Made by a program: the position numbers and the translations under genes. 64,000 bases of DNA from Mesorhizobium prunaredense. GTDB taxonomy: Bacteria; Pseudomonadota; Alphaproteobacteria; Rhizobiales; Rhizobiaceae. Each line of letters starts with the position of its first letter. The first letter of the stretch is position 1. Positions 16,610-24,534 of the stretch are shown here, in pieces. Below the pieces are notes generated by a model, which was not told the DNA's origin, searched no databases, and was given only the letters and a program-made list of their open reading frames with translations. The stretch is from positions 1-64,000 of the forward strand of contig NZ_FTPD01000015.1 in assembly GCF_900156895.1 (NCBI RefSeq), given 5' to 3'.

Positions 16610-16948
16610 TCAATCGGCCACCACTTCCCAGGTGTCGTCGGGATTGAAGCGGTCGATATGTTTTACGATCGCCTCAGTAGCCGGCCCGAGATCGGCCTCG
16701 TAGACGACGCCGTGCTGGTTGACGGCGAAGGTTTTTGCGCCTGTCTCGCCATATTTGGCCGGCCAGGCGATGAGGCCGAAGCCGGCGATCATGTTGCCGT
16801 TGATGACGTAGTCGTAGGCGCCGCCGGCGATCTGGTCGCCCTGGCCGGTCAGGATCTTGTACTTGTAGCCGAAATAGCCTTCGCCCTTGGCCGCGTCCTC
16901 AAGTTCGGCCTGATCGATATTGCCGCCAGTCGGGCTCTCACCGTTCAT
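16610..16948 (-). pseudogene. DUF2950 protein, 3' fragment
   Basis: This 112-residue frame is nearly identical to the C-terminal third of the DUF2950 protein at 23528-24514 (GYFGYKYKILTGQGDQIAGG, the FNPDDTW end). It has lost the signal peptide and the first two thirds. The match breaks at about 16946, directly before the end of the HupE-like gene. A start at Met 16948 exists by chance. It is probably a product of unequal recombination, and not functional without export. Confidence 0.82.
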
Positions 16949-16955
16949 GCCTCCC

Positions 16956-17978
16956 TCATAGAAACATCGCGTCCAGCCGCTCGATGCTCCAGAACGCCGC
17001 GACGGTTCCGATCACATAGGCCGAAGCGACGATAGCCCGCCGCGGTATCGTGATGATGCGCCGTATCGAATGAACGGCGAGCAGGATCGCCGCGATGAAT
17101 AGGAGCTGCCCGATTTCAACGCCGATATTGAACGACAGCAAAGCGAGCGGAATATCGCCGCGCGGCAGCCCAAGATCAACCAGGGCGCCGGCGAAGCCGA
17201 AGCCGTGCAGCAGGCCGAAAGCGAAGGCGACGACCCAAGGCCATCGGATGGTCAGGCTCGACTGCCCGCGCTCCATCCTAACGATTTCGGTCGCGACAAG
17301 CAGGATGCTGAGGGCGATCATTGCCTCCACCGGCGCCGACGGCAAAGTGATCCAACCGATGGTGGCGAGAGTCAGCGTGATCGAATGGGCGACGGTGAAC
17401 GCGGTGATCGTCTCGACTATCCGTCGCCAGCCGCGCACGATCAACATCAGCGCGGCGACGAACAGGAGGTGGTCGATGCCGGAGGCGATGTGCTCGATGC
17501 CGTGGCGAAAATAGGTCGCGGCCACATCCCAAGGGTTCTGCGTCGCGGGGATCGCCACGTCGGGCGCGCTAGGGGTGAGCCGCTCGACCCATGTGCCGCC
17601 ATCGGCGAATTCGATGCGCACCAGCGCGTCGGTCATGGTCTGCGATAGGCCCTCGATGCTCACTTTCTGGCCGGGGAGCGGTTCGATCGCTGTAATCCGC
17701 CACGTCTGAACCATGGCGTCGCCCGTCGCGTGCGACACCACCGGCGTCAGATTCTCGACCGCGCCAGAAAAGCGCGGCGAAAGCGCGAGCCTGAAGTCGC
17801 CCTGCATCGGCGTCTTGAAGGTTACGCTGAACTCACCCGGGTTTTCCTCTCGAAGCTCTAGAAACGCCGGGCGCATCTCGTGCGTCAGGGCCGGGGAGGC
17901 TCCAACGCATGCCGCAACCAAAAGCAATGCAGCGCGCCCGAACCGCAGGAGCAAGGCTAGGAAACGGACCGGGCTCAT
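16956..17978 (-). CDS. HupE/UreJ-2 family membrane protein
   Basis: A 340-residue protein: signal peptide, an exported beta-rich domain (~35-140, HEMRPAFLELREENPGEFSV) and a HupE/UreJ_2 membrane domain with about seven helices. Conserved polar motifs are FRHGIEHIASGIDHLLF, FTVAHSITL, LLHGFGFAGAL and FNIGVEIGQ, which resemble metal-permease motifs; HupE and UreJ relatives carry nickel or cobalt. In DUF3604-linked loci its role is not established. It overlaps the rotamase gene by four bases, so translation is coupled. Confidence 0.85.
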   Translation of the reverse strand: MSPVRFLALLLRFGRAALLLVAACVGASPALTHEMRPAFLELREENPGEFSVTFKTPMQGDFRLALSPRFSGAVENLTPVVSHATGDAMVQTWRITAIEPLPGQKVSIEGLSQTMTDALVRIEFADGGTWVERLTPSAPDVAIPATQNPWDVAATYFRHGIEHIASGIDHLLFVAALMLIVRGWRRIVETITAFTVAHSITLTLATIGWITLPSAPVEAMIALSILLVATEIVRMERGQSSLTIRWPWVVAFAFGLLHGFGFAGALVDLGLPRGDIPLALLSFNIGVEIGQLLFIAAILLAVHSIRRIITIPRRAIVASAYVIGTVAAFWSIERLDAMFL

Positions 17979-18853
17979 CGCGACGCCACATCGGCTTTCG
18001 GGCCAGGAGAAAGCAGCTTCGCCACCTCGTCACCGTAGACGACACCGTATTTCTCGCGCAGCCGTGCAATGTAGTCGCGGCTGACTTCGTCCTGGCGATC
18101 TCTGAGCCATTCGGCTGACACGGCCTCACGCGCCTCTTCGAAAGGACGCGAACCCTGTTCGTTCCGCTCGGAGACATTGATCAGGTGGTAGCCATAGCCG
18201 GACTTGAACGGGCCGGCCCAGCTTCCCGTTCTCGCGGCGTAGATCTCGCGCGAAAGCTCCTCGCCGAGCATGCCGGTCGCCTCCTGCTCGCCGAGGTGCT
18301 CGAACTCGGTGCCGAGCAGAAATCTGTCGCCGAATCCCGCCACGTCGCCGGCATCGCCGGCCTGGAGCCGTTCGAGCATATCTGCCGCATCGGCGGCGGC
18401 GTCCTTGCGGCCGTCCGGATTGAAATAGACCTGTCGGAAACTCGCCTTGCTTGCGACGCGGAACAGGTCGAGATTGGCTTCATAGTATTTTCTAAGATCG
18501 GCTACAGTCGGCTCGACGACCTTGGCAGTGTCCTTGAGCAGGAACTCCAGTTTCTGGGCCAGCCGGCGCCTGACAATCGTGTCGTGCTCTTCGAGACCCA
18601 TTTCCCGCGCCTCGCGAGCGAATAGTTCCTCTTTTATCAGCTCAGTAATCAAGGCTTGCAGCTCCTGGCCATCCGGGGGACGCTGCCACTGGCCCTTGAA
18701 AGTTTCGGTGAGCCACTTCAGCTCGCCGTCGCCGACACGCACCGGCTCGATGCTTTTCGTCTGCTCTTCGCTGTCGCCAAGCCATGCAAAGGCAGCGAAC
18801 AGCACGGTGCCCGCCACGACAAAATGCAGCAAGGGTTCATGAAAAAGTTTCAT
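17975..18853 (-). CDS. PpiC-type peptidyl-prolyl isomerase, membrane-anchored
   Basis: A 292-residue protein with an N-terminal membrane anchor or uncleaved signal (LLHFVVAGTVLFAAFAWLG), a SurA-like helical region (QWQRPPDGQELQALITELIK) and a parvulin-like region (ASFRQVYFNP; FLLGTEFEHLGEQEATGMLG; TGSWAGPFKSGYGYHLINV). The SGYG-H-L motif is the usual parvulin end. It probably folds or chaperones exported partners encoded beside it. ATG 18853 overlaps nothing upstream; 117 bases separate it from the DUF3604 gene. Confidence 0.8.
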   Translation of the reverse strand: MKLFHEPLLHFVVAGTVLFAAFAWLGDSEEQTKSIEPVRVGDGELKWLTETFKGQWQRPPDGQELQALITELIKEELFAREAREMGLEEHDTIVRRRLAQKLEFLLKDTAKVVEPTVADLRKYYEANLDLFRVASKASFRQVYFNPDGRKDAAADAADMLERLQAGDAGDVAGFGDRFLLGTEFEHLGEQEATGMLGEELSREIYAARTGSWAGPFKSGYGYHLINVSERNEQGSRPFEEAREAVSAEWLRDRQDEVSRDYIARLREKYGVVYGDEVAKLLSPGPKADVASR

Positions 18854-18920
18854 TGGGGGACGTCCTTGCTAGCTAGGCGGTGTCGATGAGTTGGTGCCGC
18901 CTTGGCGAGTGGCGAGCGGT

Positions 18921-18946
18921 AGGCAGACGCCTCTGGGCGTCTGCCT
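18921..18946 (-). other. Intercistronic hairpin
   Basis: A perfect 11-base stem AGGCAGACGCC / GGCGTCTGCCT with a four-base loop lies between the DUF3604 stop and the rotamase start. There is no T-run on the minus strand, so it more likely adjusts or protects the operon transcript than ends it. Confidence 0.55.
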
Positions 18947-18970
18947 TGTCTTGATGCGTCGCTTGCTTCC

Positions 18971-20905
18971 TCAAGTGCCTGGCGTGTACCAAATCGGCGA
19001 GGTGTAGGCCCGTTCGGTGATGGTCATCGCCGTGCCTGGCAGGGCCTTTACGCCGAACCGCTTGACGTCGTAGGCGGTCCAGCGCGGGGTCGGGATCTCG
19101 ATCACCCGTCCATAGTAGAAGGCCGGCTGGCTCGCGTCGAAATCCGGGTCCTCCCACACCGCGCTGAGCTCCGGGGAGCCGATCGTATTGGTCCAGCCGG
19201 CGTTCGCGGCATCCACAGTGTCGCCGACCGATGGCAGCTTGCCGGTACCCGCGTCGGGCTTCCGGTCGCCGGACCAAGCCACGTCATAGACCTTCTCGTT
19301 CAGTTTGCCGTCCGCCTCCAGCCAGCCCTTGACGATCTGGTAGCGGTCGAGGTTGGCGCCGAGCGGATCTTTCAAGGCGGCGACCAGGAAGGTCGGTTTC
19401 TTGCCTTCAGGGGCTGCGCGAAGATCGCCGCCCATCGGCACGCCCTTGGTGTAGCCGATCTGCCCCGGCAGTCGATTTTGCGCATCCTTGCTTTCAAACT
19501 CCCAACCGCCGAAGAACCGCACCAGCATGCGCGGGCCGGTGGTGGCGTAGGTCTCCTTGCGCTGCATGGCATCCCAGATCGATGCACGGGTGTTGTCCTT
19601 GGCCCAGACGGCCGCGTAGCCGGAGGCGCCGACCTCCCAGTCCATGATTTTGACACCGGTCTGGGCATTGTTGACAAAGGTTGCGCCGATGCGTTCCGGG
19701 CTCGGCTCCTGCGGTGTGGTCTTGCCGAAGAAATTGTCCTCTTCCATCGCGGTCAGACCGGTGTGCGCATCGCTGCTGCTGATGAGGCCGAACTTGTAGG
19801 GGTTGGTGCCGAGCTCCCGTTCGAGCTTCAGTCCGTTCTTGAGGGCCGAGCGGGCATACTCGAACTCGAGCATCTCCTTGGTCTTGACAACGCTGCCGTC
19901 CAGATTGCCCTTGTCCCAGATCTCGAAACTGGCGAATTCGTCGTTCGGCGACAGGAACGGATGCGACTCGCCGGTGCCCTTGGTCTGCGAGGTCTCGTAG
20001 AGCCGCTCCCATTTCGCCCGCTGCTCGACATATTCGCGGTCCACCGGCTTGCCGAACTGCTCGACGGTGGGGAACATCAGGCCGCTGCTGAGATTGCCGT
20101 TATGCGCGATCGCGAGCACATCGCCGCCGGTCTTCTCTTCATAAGCGCCCATCCATTTCCACAAATCGACCGGATTGTCGCTGCCGTAGGGCGGATAGAC
20201 GGTGAACGGCTCGACCTGGCTCGCCTTGTCACCATTGTCGCGGAAGATGACATTGCGGTGCAGATTGTTGCCGCCGGTATTCGACGTCCACTCGTAACCG
20301 ATGAAGGCGGTGAAAAGCCCGGGATTGTTGTATTCCTCCGCGGCGGCGATCGTTTCCTGCCACGCGCCCTTGTAGGCGGTGGTGCCCGGGAAATACATGA
20401 GATCCTTGGGAAACGTCCCGTGCGAGAAGGCGACGATGATCTCGATCGCCGCATCGGCGCCTTTGCCCGATTGCATCATGTCGTACCATTTCTTGCCGGT
20501 CGGATCGGCGAGCAGGCTGGGCTTGCCGGCGAACAGATCCGGGAAGAAGCCCATATTGTCGGAGTGATCGGAGACCACGAGAAAGTCGAGCGGGCGGGAA
20601 AGCTTCACCGGCTGGCCGGTGGACGAGGTAACCTCCTCGCCCCTGGCGAAGCGGTAAGCGTCCCGCGGTGTCAGCTTGGCGCCGAATGCGCCTGCGTCCA
20701 TGGAGAACGCGGTGTGCAGATGCGTATCGCCGAAGAATGGGCGCGTCGGGAAGTCGCGCTCCGCGTATGGCGAGTAGGCCGGCGGGTGCTGGTGCGCGGC
20801 ATCGGCCTTTCCCTTGTCCAGGGCCCCGGCGTCCTGCGCAATCGCCGGAAGCGCGAAGCCCATCAGGCTTGCTAGTGCCGTCCCGTACAGCAATGTCTTG
20901 GTCAT
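18971..20905 (-). CDS. Exported DUF3604 protein
   Basis: A 644-residue protein with a Sec signal (LLYGTALASLMGFALPAIAQ). The mature protein opens with FFGDTHLHTAFSMDAGAFG, a PHP-like metal motif, and continues with DFLVVSDHSDNMG, IAHNGNLSSG and SSSDAHTG; the Asp/His clusters suggest a metal-dependent hydrolase of the amidohydrolase/PHP type. DUF3604 has no established substrate. It overlaps the preceding gene by four bases. Its neighbours (HupE-like carrier, rotamase, DUF2092) suggest a periplasmic metalloenzyme with its own metal supply and folding help; this is inference. Confidence 0.85.
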   Translation of the reverse strand: MTKTLLYGTALASLMGFALPAIAQDAGALDKGKADAAHQHPPAYSPYAERDFPTRPFFGDTHLHTAFSMDAGAFGAKLTPRDAYRFARGEEVTSSTGQPVKLSRPLDFLVVSDHSDNMGFFPDLFAGKPSLLADPTGKKWYDMMQSGKGADAAIEIIVAFSHGTFPKDLMYFPGTTAYKGAWQETIAAAEEYNNPGLFTAFIGYEWTSNTGGNNLHRNVIFRDNGDKASQVEPFTVYPPYGSDNPVDLWKWMGAYEEKTGGDVLAIAHNGNLSSGLMFPTVEQFGKPVDREYVEQRAKWERLYETSQTKGTGESHPFLSPNDEFASFEIWDKGNLDGSVVKTKEMLEFEYARSALKNGLKLERELGTNPYKFGLISSSDAHTGLTAMEEDNFFGKTTPQEPSPERIGATFVNNAQTGVKIMDWEVGASGYAAVWAKDNTRASIWDAMQRKETYATTGPRMLVRFFGGWEFESKDAQNRLPGQIGYTKGVPMGGDLRAAPEGKKPTFLVAALKDPLGANLDRYQIVKGWLEADGKLNEKVYDVAWSGDRKPDAGTGKLPSVGDTVDAANAGWTNTIGSPELSAVWEDPDFDASQPAFYYGRVIEIPTPRWTAYDVKRFGVKALPGTAMTITERAYTSPIWYTPGT

Positions 20906-21981
20906 GGATTCCCTCCTGAAGGTTGAACTGCGTCAGTGATGAGCTGGGCGGCAGGCGGCATCGCCGCATGGCTCGTGCCCCACTTGGCAATAGGTTGGCC
21001 TCCGACGTGTCGATAGGTGCCGATGAAGTCCGACTTCTGCTTCTCGGATCCGTAGAAGCGAATGAGGCCGCGCTCGCCGGCCTCGCCGACAGCCAGCCGG
21101 CCGAGCGCGATCTCGCTGATGACAGCCTCGCCGGTTACCAGAACCAGATCGCCCGGTTCGGCGGAGGCAACATGGACCTTGGCATGCAAGCCATCGGCGC
21201 TCGGCTCGAAACGGGTCCAAAGCACCGGCTCGACAAGGACAAGAGAAAAGGCTGGCTGCGATGGCTCGGATGACGCGGCGCGGAGCAATTCGGCGAACCC
21301 GGTGAGCGCCGTCTGAGTCGCGCGAAATCGCTGCCCGAACAAATCTGCTCCGGCCCGATTGAAATTCGCCAAGGGCAGCCGCCGCGCCGCGACCTCCCGC
21401 GATATGGCACCGATGACATGAAGCGAATCCGGATAGGCCCAGTTCAAAACGCCGCGCGAAACCGACTGCGGGCTGTCATAGCCGCACGCGACTGCTTCCG
21501 AAGAGGGGGTCATCACCCCAGCCATCAGGGTTAGCCAGACAACGCCGGAGTTTCTCAACGCTAGAACTCTCATAGTGCACCCACCTAATAGGAAGGTCGC
21601 GTCGTCCAGCCGGGCTGGCCGCTGCGAGGGCTTTGCCTGCCCTTGGTGAGGCTCGCGCATTGTTCGGCGGCACGCACCTTCCATCCCGAGATAGGCGAGA
21701 TAGATGGCGGCAAGGACGTTGTAGGTCAGCATTCCCGCCAGCGGCGAGCTCCTTCCCTGATCCTGCCGGCCCATCCAACTACTTACTGCCAGAGCGAGCA
21801 GCGCGACGCCGGTGACGCGGGCGACTGTCAGCCCCGTACCGGTCAGACCGTCGCCGAGCAACAATACGGCGACCGTGCTCGGAACGACGATCAGGGCCAC
21901 ACCCATGGCCGCCTCGATGACACCTGCTGCCGCAAGTAACCAAACAACCGGCACCGCTATCAATGCTCGCCGCGAACTCAA
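20902..21981 (-). CDS. Membrane segment fused to exported protein (possibly two genes)
   Basis: One open frame of 359 codons holds two protein-like parts. Residues 1-105 form a small membrane protein with three to four helices (LLAAAGVIEAAMGVALIVVP, VARVTGVALLALAVSSW, LTYNVLAAIYLAYLG). A charged, disordered-looking linker follows. From Met137 (ATG 21573) a new signal peptide starts (MRVLALRNSGVVWLTLMAGV) and leads a ~200-residue exported protein beginning ACGYDSPQS. This could be two genes joined by loss of the first stop, or a two-start gene. Function is unknown. It overlaps DUF3604 and the small gene upstream by four bases each. Confidence 0.65.
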   Translation of the reverse strand: MSSRRALIAVPVVWLLAAAGVIEAAMGVALIVVPSTVAVLLLGDGLTGTGLTVARVTGVALLALAVSSWMGRQDQGRSSPLAGMLTYNVLAAIYLAYLGMEGACRRTMREPHQGQAKPSQRPARLDDATFLLGGCTMRVLALRNSGVVWLTLMAGVMTPSSEAVACGYDSPQSVSRGVLNWAYPDSLHVIGAISREVAARRLPLANFNRAGADLFGQRFRATQTALTGFAELLRAASSEPSQPAFSLVLVEPVLWTRFEPSADGLHAKVHVASAEPGDLVLVTGEAVISEIALGRLAVGEAGERGLIRFYGSEKQKSDFIGTYRHVGGQPIAKWGTSHAAMPPAAQLITDAVQPSGGNP

Positions 21982-22187
21982 CAGTACACACCGGCCGCGC
22001 AGCGCCGTACCGTGCGCCGCGCCACCCCGGCGACACTGACCGGCGTCAGGGGACGCCCGACCCTGGCCTCGGCGCTGGAGACAAGGCTGCTAAAGCCGGG
22101 AAGCGCTAGCTGCTGCGAGGCTTCAAGCCCGAACAGTCCAACGGCTCCGGCGAGCACGACGATTCTCAGTTTTCTCGACACGGTCAT
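21978..22187 (-). CDS. Small exported protein ending in RRCAAGVYC
   Basis: A 69-residue protein: signal-like N-terminus (RKLRIVVLAGAVGLFGLEAS), then a short mature part with RPLTPVSVAGVARRTVRR and two Cys at the end. I recall similar short proteins next to DUF2092 genes in rhizobia, without known function. It overlaps both neighbours by four bases, so it belongs to a tightly coupled operon. Confidence 0.68.
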   Translation of the reverse strand: MTVSRKLRIVVLAGAVGLFGLEASQQLALPGFSSLVSSAEARVGRPLTPVSVAGVARRTVRRCAAGVYC

Positions 22188-22996
22188 TTGGCGGCTCCTG
22201 GCGAAAGATGTGTGGGCAGTTCATCGAAGTCGACAAGTTCCTTCAGATCGACCTTCTTGGCACCGTCCGGCGCCTTGAAGGCGAAATCGTCCGCGGCAAC
22301 ATCAGCACCGGTTTTCCAGTCGCTGATCTGAATGCTGTATTGCGGACCCTGGTCGACTGCGTTGGACGTGATGACATAACGGCAGGGATAGGGATGCTCA
22401 CCCTGCGCGATCCATATCTGCCAATCGACTTCCTTTTTCCGAAACGCCAGATGATCGCACTCCGTGCCGCCGATCACGCCGCTGCCGAGATCCTTGACGT
22501 CGGTGACGTCGCGCATCAACTCGTCGTAGACGTTCGACAGCAGAAGATCGGCGCCGGGGATTGGCCTCTTGTATTTGTTCCGCAGCTCGTCGACCAGATG
22601 ATCGAGTGTGCCGGGGATATCGACCTGCGTATAGAGATTGGCGTCCTTGCCCAGCAGCGTCAGCGTCTTGCCGTCAAAGACCATTTCGACATTGGCAAAC
22701 CCGCCGTGGCGGCTGCCGCGGAACTTGTCGGGCCGGCTGAGATCCATCATGCCCGAACTCGCCAGCAGCAGCTTCTGGTGATCCTTGGTGACGATCTCGA
22801 GATTGGTGTCGTATCCGAATGATATGTTCGTCTGCGCGGCCAGATAATCCGACATCGCCTTGAGCATGCTCTTGGCCGCAGCCTCGTCGGCCCTTGCGGG
22901 CGCTCCCAGGCCAATCGCCAGAACCAGCGCCACAACAGGTGCCGCAAAGCTTCCGGCCAATGCTTGACCTATAAAAGATCGTCTGTTGGTTTTCAT
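22184..22996 (-). CDS. Exported DUF2092 protein
   Basis: From ATG 22996 (GGAAGGTGAC upstream) this is a 270-residue protein with a Tat-like signal (KTNRRSFIGQALAG). The mature protein has the DUF2092 pattern: a helix (AKSMLKAMSDYLAAQTNISF) then a large beta-sheet with KLLLASSGMMDLSRPDKFRG, MVFDGKTLTLLGKD and a C-terminal DDFAFKAPDGAKKVDL. DUF2092 resembles LolA/LolB lipid-binding folds, so a periplasmic carrier role is possible. It is the first gene of the DUF2092..HupE run, with repeat site 1 about 57 bases upstream. Confidence 0.83.
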   Translation of the reverse strand: MKTNRRSFIGQALAGSFAAPVVALVLAIGLGAPARADEAAAKSMLKAMSDYLAAQTNISFGYDTNLEIVTKDHQKLLLASSGMMDLSRPDKFRGSRHGGFANVEMVFDGKTLTLLGKDANLYTQVDIPGTLDHLVDELRNKYKRPIPGADLLLSNVYDELMRDVTDVKDLGSGVIGGTECDHLAFRKKEVDWQIWIAQGEHPYPCRYVITSNAVDQGPQYSIQISDWKTGADVAADDFAFKAPDGAKKVDLKELVDFDELPTHLSPGAAK

Positions 22997-23054
22997 GCCA
23001 GTCACCTTCCGGCTTGTTGCGCCCAGGTGACATTGCGGCATTGCCGCTCCGTGC

Positions 23055-23088
23055 GGAACGTAACTAACTGTATCCTACTCGAAGAATT
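23055..23088 (-). promoter_or_regulatory. Repeated motif, site 1 (DUF2092 operon)
   Basis: The minus strand reads GTAGGATACAG then TTAGTTACGTTCC, with AATTC five bases before it (23084-23088). Its gene-proximal end is about 57 bases from the DUF2092 ATG. It is one of four near-identical copies (sites 1, 4, 5, 8). Confidence 0.75.
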
Positions 23089-23092
23089 ACGG

Positions 23093-23165
23093 TCAGTCTG
23101 CGATGGTGAGGCCGGCTTTTCTCAGCGAGCCAATCAAGAAGTCGACGTCTTGCGAGCGGGCTTAT
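23093..23165 (-). pseudogene. 3' end of a TPR-regulator gene
   Basis: The minus strand reads DVDFLIGSLRKAGLTIAD and stop, matching DVDFFLGSLKKAGLAFKD at the end of the TPR protein at 47524-49245. Only about 20 codons remain. It abuts a barrel-protein remnant on the same strand. Confidence 0.65.
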
Positions 23166-23224
23166 CCTTGCCGCGCGATTCAGCGCCGAGGCGGAGACCG
23201 CCGCCGCCCAGAGTCGCGCGCGTC

Positions 23225-23375
23225 GACGATCGCCATGGCAGCGAAATCGAGATTGTCGAGGATGTCGCTGAAATCGGCGTCGATATCAACAACGGGAAGC
23301 CCAAGCGAGCTCGTCTTCCCCGATAGACCCGCGGCCCAGAAATAGGGTGTGACGGAAAAGGTCCAGCCGTCGTTT
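23225..23375 (-). pseudogene. Outer-membrane barrel gene, 5' fragment
   Basis: The minus strand from 23375 reads WTFSVTPYFWAAGLSGKTSS then VVDIDADFSDILDNLDFAAM, aligning with WTFTAEPYFWMAGMKGRVGV and VDIDVDFGQIFDHIDW of the barrel at 45726-46538. Signal peptide and barrel body are absent. The rest of 23376-23527 shows only the downstream end of the DUF2950 duplication. Confidence 0.62.
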
Positions 23376-23527
23376 TACCGTCGGCTCAACGGCCGGCACT
23401 GTAGCGGATATGACATCGGCGGCGCGAACCGGAACGTGAGCATGGCGCTGCAAGCGAAATAACGATTTGAAGCAACCCGATTTTCAATCCATCGATATTG
23501 TCCGCAGGCAACTAGAACGCTTTTTTC

Positions 23528-24514
23528 TCAGTCGGCCACGACCTGCCAGGTGTCGTCCGGATTGAAGCGGTCGATATGTTTTACGATCGCCTCAGTAGCC
23601 GGCCCGAGATCGGCCTCGTAGACGACGCCGTGCTGGTTGACGGCGAAGGTTTTTGCGCCTGTCTCGCCATATTTGGCCGGCCAGGCGATGAGGCCAAAGC
23701 CGGCGATCATGTTGCCGTTGATGACGTAGTCGTAAGCGCCGCCGGCGATCTGGTCGCCCTGGCCGGTCAGGATCTTGTACTTGTAGCCGAAATAGCCTTC
23801 GCCCTTGGCCGCGTCCTCAAGTTCGGCCTGATCGATATTGGCGCCAGCCGGGCTCTCACCGTTGATGTCGTCTGTCGGCCAGTAGAGTCCGTCGGTCGCG
23901 CCTTCCGAGCTGATCAGCTTCTGCGCGAACTCCTCCACGCCATCCTCGTCGCGGTCCTGCGACGCATAGTCCTCCTGCGCATCGACATAGGCGCGCATCG
24001 TCTCGATCGCGGTGAGCTCGTTCTCGCCGACATACCGGTTCACGATCTCTTCGAGCCCGGCATAGGTGTCGAAAGCCCACTTGCTGTCCTTGCCCTTGAC
24101 GATCGGAAACGGCAGCGGCCACAGCTTGTCGCCGATCTGCAGCGTGCGGCGGTCGCCCTCGCCATCGAGGACAAGCTGCTTGTCCACACCCTCCTTGATC
24201 GCCGCGAGCGTCTCGTCCGAGTTCTCGTCAGCTTTCAGCTTTTCCGCATCGAGGCCGAGAAGGGCCGCAACCGCACCGTTGCCGGCGTCGTTGAGGGCCT
24301 GCTTGAATGCTTCGACCGCTGCCTCCGGCGTGTCGAAGACGGGCGGCTCGGCAGCGGCCGCAAAGGCGGTGATCTCCGGCGCCTCCGGCGCATCTTGTGC
24401 GGCGGCTGGCTGCGAGACAGCGATGCCCACTGCAAGCGCCAAGGCGCCGACAGAGTGGAGAAGGATTGTATGAAAAACTCCCGTGTGACGGGGGGTGCTG
24501 AATAACTGTGTCAT
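23528..24514 (-). CDS. Exported DUF2950 protein
   Basis: A 328-residue protein with a signal peptide (LLHSVGALALAVGIAVSQPA). The mature part matches DUF2950: FDTPEAAVEAFKQALNDAG, the LWPLPFPIVKGKDSKWAFDT block, YVDAQEDYASQDRDEDGVEE and the GYFGYKYKILTGQG repeat-like end. It is usually partnered with DUF3300, as here: 20 bases separate the two and GGGAGG precedes its ATG. Function is unknown; an envelope location is likely. A duplicate of its last third lies at 16610-16948. Confidence 0.86.
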   Translation of the reverse strand: MTQLFSTPRHTGVFHTILLHSVGALALAVGIAVSQPAAAQDAPEAPEITAFAAAAEPPVFDTPEAAVEAFKQALNDAGNGAVAALLGLDAEKLKADENSDETLAAIKEGVDKQLVLDGEGDRRTLQIGDKLWPLPFPIVKGKDSKWAFDTYAGLEEIVNRYVGENELTAIETMRAYVDAQEDYASQDRDEDGVEEFAQKLISSEGATDGLYWPTDDINGESPAGANIDQAELEDAAKGEGYFGYKYKILTGQGDQIAGGAYDYVINGNMIAGFGLIAWPAKYGETGAKTFAVNQHGVVYEADLGPATEAIVKHIDRFNPDDTWQVVAD

Positions 24515-24534
24515 GATCCTGTCCTCCCGTTCCG

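Noticed and set aside
23055-23078. EcfG-type (GGAAC..CGTT) promoter reading of the repeated motif
   Set aside because: The reverse strand begins GGAAC, but no GTT occurs 16-17 bases later in any copy, and that strand points away from the genes.
22964-23326. Open frame reading RNVTNCIL near repeat site 1
   Set aside because: Similar peptides appear at several repeat sites only because the DNA motif itself is conserved; there is no ribosome site and the rest of the frames differ.
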